From contig JAJTED010000027.1 in the NCBI GenBank assembly GCA_021300535.1, positions 2,720-66,719 on the forward strand: a stretch of DNA of 64,000 bases, written 5' to 3'. The position numbers were made by a program, and so were the translations under genes. The first letter of the stretch is position 1, and each line of letters opens with the position of its first letter. This DNA comes from Planctomycetaceae bacterium (lineage in GTDB: Bacteria > Planctomycetota > Planctomycetia > Pirellulales > UBA1268). A model generated the notes under the pieces. The model was not told the DNA's origin. It did not search any database and saw only the letters and a list, made by a program, of their open reading frames with translations. This document shows, piece by piece, positions 35,014 through 44,000 of the stretch.

Positions 35014-36636
35014 ATGAATGAGACTCCCGATTCTTCGCCCGCGGACGCATCCGAGGGTGAGCAGCCGTCGCGACGGATTCCGATCGGCACGCAGCGGCCC
35101 GGCGTGAAGCCGCCGTCGCTGGCGCCGAAGGTGCAGTACGTCACCGGTTCCGCCCCCGCGCCGACACCTGCTGCGACTGTCGCCCCTACTGCGACGTCAC
35201 CAGCGGTGCCCGCCGTGGCCGAGCCCGCACCAGCTGCCGCGACGGAAACCGCTGCACAATCGCCACCGCCGCCGGCTGGCGAGCGTCCGGCTGGTCGCGG
35301 TGGACGACGTGATCGGCGGCGCGAGAGCGGCACGAAGTCGCCGTTCGCCGATGTCCTGCCGCCCGCGAAGCGGGTTGCCGTGCCGAATCTGCGGGCCGCG
35401 CTCGACGACGACCTGGAAGCCGACTTCGAAGCGGCGCTCGGCGACATGGCGGTGGATGACCTGCTCGCCGCCGAGGTCGGTGCCAAGGCCGACGCGCCGC
35501 TGGAGCCGGGGACGCGGCTCGTGGGCACCGTGCTGGCGGTCGGCCCCGACACCGCGTTCATCGACCTCGGCGCCCGGCGACAGGGGGCGATGCGGCTCGC
35601 GGGACTACTGGAGGCCGGAGAAGATCTGCCGGCCGTCGGCGAATCGGTCGAGGTCTCCGTCGGCTCACGGAACGAGGAAGACGGACTCTACGACGTGGCC
35701 CCGGCGAATCGCGCCGTAGCCGTCGAGGACTGGACGCAGCTCCAGGCCGGGATGATCGTCGAGGCGCACGTGAAGGCGGCCAACAAGGGTGGCCTGGAGT
35801 GCGAGGTCGGCGGACTGCGCGGCTTCATGCCCGCGAGCCTGGTAAGCACCTGGCGGATCGAGAACCTCGAGGAGATGGTGGGCCAGACGCTCGAAAGCCT
35901 GGTCACCGAACTCGTGCCCGAGGCCCGACGGCTCGTGCTCTCGCGGCGGGCCGTGATCGAGAAGCAGGCCGCCGACGCCAAGGCGAAGTTGCTCGAGACG
36001 CTCGAGCCCGGGGATGAGCTCGACGGCATCGTCCGCAGCGTCCGCGACTTCGGCGCGTTCGTCGACATCGGCAACGGCGTCGAGGGACTCGTGCACGTCA
36101 GCGAACTGTCCTGGGAACGGGTGGCGAACGCCGCCGACGTCCTCCAGGCGGGGCAGAAGGTCCGCGTCATCGTCAAGAAGATCGATCGCCAGACCGGCAA
36201 GATCGGCCTCTCCGCCCGCGACCTCGTGGAGAGCCCGTGGAAGCGGGCCGCGGAGAAGTATCACGTGGGCGCCACGGTGCGCGGCGCCGTCAGCCGGATC
36301 GCCCAGTTCGGCGCGTTCGTACGGCTCGAGCCGGGTGTCGAGGGGCTCGTTCACATCTCCGAGCTCGCCACGCGGCACATCCGCAGTGTGGCCGACGTGG
36401 TCAAGGAAGGGGAGCCGGTCGAGTGCCGCGTGCTCGCCGTCGATCCGGACGAGCAGCGGATGTCGCTGTCGATCAAGGCACTGGCGCCGACGCCGGTGGC
36501 CAAGGAAGCCGTGGAGCCGGAGGAGCCGGCGGCTGAAGAGCCGGCCCAGCCGCCCGTCGTGAAGAAGCGGTCCGGCCCGCTCAAGGGCGGGCTCGGGGGC
36601 GAGTCGCAAGGGGCGAAGTTCGGCCTCAAGTGGTGA
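35014..36636 (+). CDS. rpsA: S1 RNA-binding domain protein / 30S ribosomal protein S1-like
   Basis: Repeated S1 domains: GDELDGIVRSVRDFGAFVDIGNGVEGLVHVSELSWERV, GATVRGAVSRIAQFGAFVRLEPGVEGLVHISELATRHI. Confidence 0.9.
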   Translation: MNETPDSSPADASEGEQPSRRIPIGTQRPGVKPPSLAPKVQYVTGSAPAPTPAATVAPTATSPAVPAVAEPAPAAATETAAQSPPPPAGERPAGRGGRRDRRRESGTKSPFADVLPPAKRVAVPNLRAALDDDLEADFEAALGDMAVDDLLAAEVGAKADAPLEPGTRLVGTVLAVGPDTAFIDLGARRQGAMRLAGLLEAGEDLPAVGESVEVSVGSRNEEDGLYDVAPANRAVAVEDWTQLQAGMIVEAHVKAANKGGLECEVGGLRGFMPASLVSTWRIENLEEMVGQTLESLVTELVPEARRLVLSRRAVIEKQAADAKAKLLETLEPGDELDGIVRSVRDFGAFVDIGNGVEGLVHVSELSWERVANAADVLQAGQKVRVIVKKIDRQTGKIGLSARDLVESPWKRAAEKYHVGATVRGAVSRIAQFGAFVRLEPGVEGLVHISELATRHIRSVADVVKEGEPVECRVLAVDPDEQRMSLSIKALAPTPVAKEAVEPEEPAAEEPAQPPVVKKRSGPLKGGLGGESQGAKFGLKW

Positions 36637-37651
36637 GCCGCCGCCGGCGCCACCACGGGCGCCGCGGCACTGGCGCCGGTGCCGGTGCCGGCGAAACCGA
36701 AGTCCGCTCGGCCAGCACGTCGTCGAGCAGCATCTCGTAGTCGGCCCGAATGCGGCCGTGCGTCCAGGCGGCCCGAAACGGCTCCAGCGGGGCGGTGCCG
36801 GCGGCGAGGATGTCGTGCAGCGACCGTTCCTCCACGCAGATCGAGGGCGACGCCGCGACCACGTGCCGAAACATGCTCGTCCGCCGCACGGCCACGGGAC
36901 GTCCGGCGGCGATCGCCAGATCGACCGCACTGGAGATGCCGCGGCCCTCTTGCTCGACGTAGAAGAAGGCGTTGAGCGAGTTGCGGGCCAGGAAGTCGAG
37001 CACGCGGGGAATGCTGCGAAACTCGTGCGACACCTCGAGGCGGACGCCGGGTTTGGTGAGCAGCGCCCGACACCGCCGGGCCAGCGCCCGCGACGCCGTG
37101 CCGTCCGGATCGCCGAACGCGTTGAACGGCAGCGCCATGCGGATCAGGCACTCGTCGAACTCCTCCTGCACCCGGAGCACCAGATCCTCGAGACCCTTCG
37201 TGGGGCCGGCGAATCCAAAGGTTCCGATCGTGGGCAGCGGCGGCGGGGCGAAGGGATTCGCATAGGCTGGCAGCGGGCGACAACTCCGCACGAACCGCGG
37301 ATTGTCCCGCCGACCGCTCGGATCGTGGTCGATGCAGTGGTCGAATGGCAGGGCCGCCGGATCCTGCACCATGGCGTCGGTGATCTCGTGCATCAGGGCC
37401 GCGATCGGCAGTCCCGTGGCCCGGAAGGCCCGCGGCGGCACGCCGGGAAACGTGATCGGATGCCAGTTGACGAGCATGGCCTCCGGCCGGGCGGCGGCGA
37501 TCGCCTCCTCCAGGTCTCCCACGGTGGCGACTGCGGCCGGTACGAACCGGTAGCGGCCCGAGGATGACAGGATGTCGAGGATCTGGAGGCCGAATTGATG
37601 CACGCCGCAGGCTCGTTGCGGATGTGTGACGAAGAGGACGGTCCGCTGCAT
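36626..37651 (-). CDS. Glycosyltransferase-like protein
   Basis: MQRTVLFVTHPQRACGVHQFGLQILDIL; part of a same-strand glycosyltransferase cassette; 3' end overlaps the 3' end of rpsA. Confidence 0.55.
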   Translation of the reverse strand: MQRTVLFVTHPQRACGVHQFGLQILDILSSSGRYRFVPAAVATVGDLEEAIAAARPEAMLVNWHPITFPGVPPRAFRATGLPIAALMHEITDAMVQDPAALPFDHCIDHDPSGRRDNPRFVRSCRPLPAYANPFAPPPLPTIGTFGFAGPTKGLEDLVLRVQEEFDECLIRMALPFNAFGDPDGTASRALARRCRALLTKPGVRLEVSHEFRSIPRVLDFLARNSLNAFFYVEQEGRGISSAVDLAIAAGRPVAVRRTSMFRHVVAASPSICVEERSLHDILAAGTAPLEPFRAAWTHGRIRADYEMLLDDVLAERTSVSPAPAPAPVPRRPWWRRRRLTT

Positions 37652-37696
37652 GCGAGGCGCTCCGTGAGTGGTGGGGATCGACCGGCCCCGCCTGCA

Positions 37697-39364
37697 TCAG
37701 GCGGCCGCGGCCGCGGCCGGCCGCCCGACCTCGATGCGGACGTCCGCGGCCCGACCGCCGAGCGCGGCGATGATCCGGTCGCGGCATACGACTTCATCGA
37801 CCAGGAAGCCCGTGATCTCGCCCGTGTCGATGAGCCAGCGCAGGGCGGCCGCCAGGTCGGAGCAGCGGCTCCCGAGCGACGAGGCGAGCAGGCGCACGGG
37901 GTTCGACCCCGGTATGGAAACCCAGCGTTCGACGTCACAGCCGATGCGGGTGGCGAGGATCTGATCGAGGAGATCGTGCCGCGCCGTTGCCGCATCGAGC
38001 ATGAAGATCGCCCGCCGATACCGGCTGCCCGTGAGGACCGTGGGCACGATCTCGAGCGGGAACACGCGGCCCAAATGGACGGTTGTCGACATGCCGCAGG
38101 CGTCCGGCGGCAGAAAAAGATCGACGGCACACCCGGCTGCCCACGGGCCGAGGGTGAACCGCGCGGCCATGTCACGATCGGCGACGACGGCGACACGGTT
38201 CGGTGGCGGGCTGGTTGCTGAACGGCCCGCCGCCCGAAGGCACGACGCGATCCGGTCGGCCGCCGCCGGCCAGCCGATCCGGCCCAGCACCCGCCGGCCG
38301 AAGGCCAGCGACCGGTCGCGCAGCCCAGGGTCGGCCCGCAGCCGTCCCAGCGCCGCCGCGATCGCATCCGGACTCGCGGCATCGAAGAGCAGCTCCGGCA
38401 GCACGAGCGCGCTGATCGCGGAATTGTCGGCGCCGAGGACCGGTGTTCCCGCCGCATACGCCTCGAGGATCGGCAGGCCCAGCCCTTCATAGAAGGATGG
38501 AAACACGGAGGCCTCGGCATGCCGGACCAGCTGGATCAGGTCGGCATCGCTGACGTATCCCGTGCACACGACGGCCCCCGGCGCGAGCCCCGCGGCCGTA
38601 GCCAGAGCCTCGAGTTCGGCCCGCTGCGGCTCCGCCAGGCGGCATGTGATGGCGAGTTTGCAGTCCGGGTCGCGCCGGTGATAGGCGGCGAAGCCGTGGA
38701 CCATGCCCGTCAGGTTCTTGCGCCAATCGCCGCCGCCGATGTACAGGAAGTAGGGGCCGTCGAGGCCGTGCCGGCGCGGAACCAGCGGATCCGCGGCCGC
38801 GGCCAGCAGGCGGCGTTTGCCTTCGTCGATGTCGCCGTCGATGGTCACGATCCGCCGGCCGGCAATGCCCGCCAGGCGGATCGCGTCGCGCCGCGTCGTC
38901 TCGCTGATGGCGAACAGCGCGTCATACGATCGCATGGTGTCGAACGCCGTCATGTAGTTGCAGCGGGCGGTCGCGTCGGCGAGGTAGGCCTCCGGAAACA
39001 GGTACGGGATCAGGTCGTACACGATCCCGATCCGCAGCGGCGCGTGGGGCTGCAGCCACCGGGGCAGGAGATACTCCGCGCCGCGGCCTTGCAGCCAGAC
39101 GAAGAAACAGGCCGTGAACACCGCGTCGATGCGGCCACCGGCCCCGGCGGCGAGGGCCTGCTCGTCGTGCCAGGTGCCAAGACGCGAAAGTTCCGCGTGC
39201 CGGACCGGCAACGGCTGGTTCGGGTCGTGGAGGAACAGGCACCGTGCCTCCGGCATGGCGCGGCACAGGTGTTCGACGAGCGCCTGGGAATAGGTGGCGA
39301 TGCCCCGCTCGGGATTGGTCTGCGCGGCCCGCAGATCGATCAGCAGGGTGGAGATGCGTCGCAT
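37697..39364 (-). CDS. Glycosyltransferase family 1/4 (GT-B)
   Basis: YFLYIGGGDWRKNLTGMVHGFAAYHRRDPDCKLAITCRL, SVFPSFYEGLGLPILEAYAAGTPVLGADNSAI; C-terminal extension of about 150 aa. Confidence 0.85.
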   Translation of the reverse strand: MRRISTLLIDLRAAQTNPERGIATYSQALVEHLCRAMPEARCLFLHDPNQPLPVRHAELSRLGTWHDEQALAAGAGGRIDAVFTACFFVWLQGRGAEYLLPRWLQPHAPLRIGIVYDLIPYLFPEAYLADATARCNYMTAFDTMRSYDALFAISETTRRDAIRLAGIAGRRIVTIDGDIDEGKRRLLAAAADPLVPRRHGLDGPYFLYIGGGDWRKNLTGMVHGFAAYHRRDPDCKLAITCRLAEPQRAELEALATAAGLAPGAVVCTGYVSDADLIQLVRHAEASVFPSFYEGLGLPILEAYAAGTPVLGADNSAISALVLPELLFDAASPDAIAAALGRLRADPGLRDRSLAFGRRVLGRIGWPAAADRIASCLRAAGRSATSPPPNRVAVVADRDMAARFTLGPWAAGCAVDLFLPPDACGMSTTVHLGRVFPLEIVPTVLTGSRYRRAIFMLDAATARHDLLDQILATRIGCDVERWVSIPGSNPVRLLASSLGSRCSDLAAALRWLIDTGEITGFLVDEVVCRDRIIAALGGRAADVRIEVGRPAAAAAA

Positions 39365-39627
39365 GATGCGGATGTCCTTCTCGGGGCGGTTGCCGGTCCG
39401 CGCGGGATCGCACTGGGCTGCGGTTCACCGGCCTCACGGAGGGCCACGTACTGCAGGCCGAGGCTCTCCCGGAGCAGCCGCTCCAGGAGGTCGAAACGCG
39501 ACTCCATCCGTTCCACGAGAACGTCACGGCCGTCCGCTTCCCTCCGCCGCCGGCCTCTTCGCAGCAGGGGCCGCAGGCAGCCCCGCTCGAAGCGGCGCGC
39601 CAGATCGCGAAACACGGGCATGGTCAT
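39340..39627 (-). CDS. Small Arg-rich hypothetical protein
   Basis: MTMPVFRDLARRFERGCLRPLLRRGRRRREADGRDVLVERMESRFDLLERLLRESLGLQYVALREAGEP; between a methyltransferase and a glycosyltransferase on the same strand. Confidence 0.5.
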   Translation of the reverse strand: MTMPVFRDLARRFERGCLRPLLRRGRRRREADGRDVLVERMESRFDLLERLLRESLGLQYVALREAGEPQPSAIPRGPATAPRRTSASCDASPPC

Positions 39628-39649
39628 GGTGATCCTCCGGGATGTGAGT

Positions 39650-40924
39650 TCAGGCTGCCCGCCGCAGCCCCTCGCGGCCGAACAGCTCGATCCGGGGCAG
39701 GGGAAACAGCAGCGTGCCGCCGCGCTGCAGGTGGAGCTGCTCCCGGGCGACGATCGCCTGCCGGAAGTGCCACGGCAGCACCAGCAGCACGTCGGGCCGC
39801 ATGGCATGCACCTGGTGCTCCGGCAGGATGGGGATGCCGGTGCCGGGCGTCACGCAGCCGAACTTGGAAGGATTGACCTCGGCGATCGCCGGGAGGTCGC
39901 GGGGCGTCAGGCCGCAGTACTGCAGCACGACGTTGCCCTTGGTCGAGGCGCCATAGCCGTAGACCCGCTTGCCCGCGGCCGCCAGGTCCCGCAGCCGGCC
40001 GCGGAGCTGATCGCGGTGCCTCTCGACGCGGTGCCGGAAGGCCGCGTACACGAGGTGCCCGCCATGGCCCATGCTTTCCTCCCACTCCAGCAGGCTCTCG
40101 ACCCGGCGGTCGTCGGCCGTGTGGCGGGAGCCGCGGCGTGCCAGCGTCGTGGCGAAACTGCCCCCGTTGACGTCGTTGATCTCGACGTCGAGCACGACGA
40201 GCCCGGCCCGTTCCGCCATCCAGCAGACCTGCCGCAGGGCGAAGTAGGTCAGGTGCTCGTGGCAGACCGTGTCATACGCATCCCGCTCGATCATCAGCGG
40301 CAGATAGCTCTGCTCCAGGACGCAGACCCCATCGTCGTCCAGCAGGTCGTGCACGTCCCGGAGAAAGCCCGTCGGATCCTCCAGGTCGTAGAACATGGCG
40401 ATGGCGGTGATCAGCGTCGCCCGCCGACCGCCCAGATGCCGCCGGACCGCGTCGCGGCTGAAGAACTCGGGAATCCGCTCGATCGCCCGATGGTGGTGCG
40501 ACGCGAGCGCGTCGGCGGCGGGATCGATGCCCACGAGCCGGGCGCCGGTATCGACCAGCGAGTTGAGGAGCGTGCCGTCGTTGCTGCCGATGTCGAGCAC
40601 GATGTCGCCGGGACCGAGGTCCACCTGCCACCGTGCCACCTGCCCGCGGTGGACCAGATGGTCCACCATCGAGGCGTTCAATCCGGACCGGTAGCCGTAG
40701 CCGGCGCCGTACATCTGCTCCGGGGCATGCGTGTGTCGCAACTGCACCAGGCCGCAGCCCGCGACCTCGTCGCACAGGACCAGCTCCAGCGGTGCGGCCG
40801 GGACGGGTTCCGTGGACGAGGCCGGAAACACTCCCGTGAGCGCCTGCATGCCCAGGTCGAGGATCGGCCGCAAACTCCCGCCGCCACAGATGCGGCACCG
40901 GCTGACTTCTCGGTACATCGCCAT
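39650..40924 (-). CDS. Class I SAM-dependent methyltransferase with N-terminal zinc-binding motif (sugar C-methyltransferase-like)
   Basis: CRICGGGSLRPILDLGMQALTGVF Zn knuckle; GDIVLDIGSNDGTLLNSL SAM motif; YFALRQVCWMAERAGLVVLDVEINDVNGGSFATTLAR. Confidence 0.85.
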   Translation of the reverse strand: MAMYREVSRCRICGGGSLRPILDLGMQALTGVFPASSTEPVPAAPLELVLCDEVAGCGLVQLRHTHAPEQMYGAGYGYRSGLNASMVDHLVHRGQVARWQVDLGPGDIVLDIGSNDGTLLNSLVDTGARLVGIDPAADALASHHHRAIERIPEFFSRDAVRRHLGGRRATLITAIAMFYDLEDPTGFLRDVHDLLDDDGVCVLEQSYLPLMIERDAYDTVCHEHLTYFALRQVCWMAERAGLVVLDVEINDVNGGSFATTLARRGSRHTADDRRVESLLEWEESMGHGGHLVYAAFRHRVERHRDQLRGRLRDLAAAGKRVYGYGASTKGNVVLQYCGLTPRDLPAIAEVNPSKFGCVTPGTGIPILPEHQVHAMRPDVLLVLPWHFRQAIVAREQLHLQRGGTLLFPLPRIELFGREGLRRAA

Positions 40925-41047
40925 CAGGCCTCCTGCCCGCCGGGTTCCGTGCACCCACACCAGACACCCCCTTTGCGGGCGTGCCACCTTCGCGGGGGTG
41001 TCTATAGTTCGGCTGGCGGCCCGGGAAAAGCCCAATTTTTCACGGCA

Positions 41048-44000
41048 TCAGGCTCCACTGGCGGCGATGGCCAGGTCATCGATGCTCGCGCCGGCCGAGC
41101 CGCGAATGCCCACGCCCCCCGCCGTCACGAGGCCGGTGGTGCGGGTGAGCAGCGTCACGCCGTCGACGGCCAACTGGAGCGCAGACCCGTTGGCCACCAT
41201 CCGCACGGCGTGCGGGACGGCGACGTCGCCCGGAGCGGCGGCGGCACCGAGCAGCTGCCAAATGCCCCCCTGATTCGCCCACAGTTCGGCCGAGATGCCG
41301 CCGCCGCGGTTGACGATCCCGCCCCAGAGCAGGTTGCGGTCGCCGCCGCCGGCGGCCCGGCTGGCGAACCCGGCGTAACTGCCCACCACAGGCACACCGA
41401 TCAGGGCCTGCATGTCGGCGTCGAGCACAGCGACGCCGTTGAGCAGCGCGAGATTCAGCTCGGTCTGCCCCACCGCCGCGGAAGATGACGTGGAGAACCA
41501 GCCCACCGGCTCGGTCCACTGGCTGGAGAGCAGACCGTCGGTGGTCGCGTCAAAGCCGGTCGCGAACGGCAGCCCGGCCGGCGTGGCCGACAGCGGCGTG
41601 ACCGCGAGGTCGTCGAAGGTCACTCCTCCGGACGACCGCAACGCGAACAGTCCGGCGGCGGCGACGCCACCGTCGTTGGCGAACGTCCGCAGCGCGCCGT
41701 CCACAAACAGCCGCAGGGCCGTCCCCTCGGCATCCATGCGGACCACATGAGCGACGCCCGCCGGCATGCCCACGAGCGTCGTACCCGCGACGAGGCTCCA
41801 GCCGGCGCCCTGGTTCCGCCAGAACTCGGCGAACAGGGTGCCGCCGCGGTTCGCCAACCCGCCCCACACCATGGTGGTGTCGCCGGGACCGGCGTAGCGC
41901 ATCGCGAAGCCGGCATATTCGGCGTCACCATCCACCAGCAGCGCGGCCGTGGCGGACAGGTCGGCCACGGGGGCGGTGTTCAGCGTGGCCAGGTTGAGCG
42001 GCGCCAGGGCGACGGCCGCCGAGGTCGCGGTCGAGAACCCGCCGATCCGGGTCGTCCATCCCGGGCCGAGCGTGCCGTCCTCCTGCGCCGGGAAGGAGGT
42101 CGAATACGGCAGGCTCACGGACTGCGGAGCCTCGACCACCACTTCTCGGACCACACCCCCCGCTCCGGTGCGGATGCCGAAGGATCCCGGGCCGGGCAGG
42201 GCCGCATCCTGGGCGGTCGTCACCAGCGTGCCATCGACCGTCAGCCGCAGCGCGGTGCCGGCCAGATCGAACCGCACGTCGTGCGCCGCCGTGGGGACGG
42301 CCGCCGGCAGACGGGTGGAGGCGAGGAGGAAATAGCCCCCGTTTTGGATCCGCCAGATCTCGGCGAACAGCACGTCGCCCCGATTCGCCAGGCCCGCCCA
42401 ATACAGATCGCGATCGCCGAAGCCCGTATAGCGACCGCTGACGCCCGCGAAGCTACCCGCCACGTCGGCGACCACCGTCGCCCGCACCGTGCCGTCAGCC
42501 CCGGCCGGGGCGTTGAGCGTGAAGTTGTTCACCGCACCCGCGCCCACCGCCTCGTGGCCGTCGATCGTGAAGTCGCCGGCGCGGTCCACCCAGAAGCGGC
42601 TCGGCTGCGACCCATTCGAGAGGTTGAAGAAGTCGCGGAAGGTGTAGGTGCCGGCGGCATTCTGCAGAGCCACGAACCGGAAGTCGTCGGCCGTCGTCTC
42701 GGCCGACCCGCGGATGCCCGCTCCGCCGGGGCCGGAGATGGAGCGATCGTTGGCGAACACGACGAGTTCGTCGTCGAAGAAGAGTTGCAGCGCGTCGCCG
42801 ATCACCTCCAGCCGCACGACCCCGGTGCCGGCGGAGATGGACCGCGTGCCGACCAGCGACCAGGTGCCGCCGACGTTCTTCCAGATCTCGGCGCTGAACT
42901 TCCCGTCGAGCCGCTTGATCCCGCCCCAGTACATGTTTCGGTCGCCGGCGCCGCCGTAGCGGGCGACCACACCGCCGTAACTGTAGGCCGGCCCGCCGAG
43001 CGTGACCCGCGCCTCCACCGCGACATCGGCCAGGCTCACGCCATCGAACGTGGCGACTCCCAGCGGGGTTCGCACCGCCGCCATGTCACCCTCGATGTCG
43101 TAGGATCCGACGTGCGCCGTCCAGGCCGGCCCGAGCGACGCCTGGTTGCCTCGATTGAAGTCGTCGGCGATGAACCGATACCGCTGACCCGAAGTGCCCT
43201 CCGTGCGATCGAGGCCCTGACCCGACCAGAAGATGTTGAAATCCCCAGTCACCCGCTGGGCCACGGCGGGCAGGATCTGAGGCCCTGCCTGCGCCGTGTT
43301 GACCCGCGTCTCGGAGCCGACCGGCAGCCCGTCGGCGCCGTACTGCCGCGCATAGATTCCCCAACTGCTCGCGTCCTGGCCGATGGTCTGCCAGGCGATG
43401 GCGAAGCGACCGGCGGCGTCCACCCCGACCGCCGGAAACCGCTGCGACTCCGCGACCGTCTGGTTGACGCGGAACTCCTGCGTCTGCGGCGACGAGATTG
43501 TGCCCGCCGCCTCGTCGACGACGAACTGCCGGGCGTAGACGCCCCAGCTCGAGCCCTCGCCATCGACGTTCAGTTCCTGGTTGATGCTCTGCCAGACGAG
43601 CGTGAAGTCGCCCGCGGCATCGATGCCCACGGCGGGGCTTTCCTGGGCGTCCTTCGTGTAGGTGTGGGCGAGCAGGTCGTCCGCGCCCAGGCGATCGCCG
43701 TCGGCTGCATACCAGGCCACGAAAATGCTCTTCTCCGTGTCTTCCGCATCGGTGAGCACGTTGTGGTCGCTGACCCAGGCGATCGCCGCCGCGCCCGCCG
43801 CATTCATGGCGATCGCCGGCCCGGACTGGGATGTCCGCCGCTCGGCGTTGACCAAAAACTCGCCGCCCGGCTGCGGTGTGCCATCGGCGGCGAACCGGCG
43901 GGCCCGGATGCCGGTGCCTTCCACGTCCGCAGTGTCGGGATCCTCGTCGGAGCCGACCCACACGACCATGAAGTTGCCGGCGGCGCCCATCGCCACCGCG

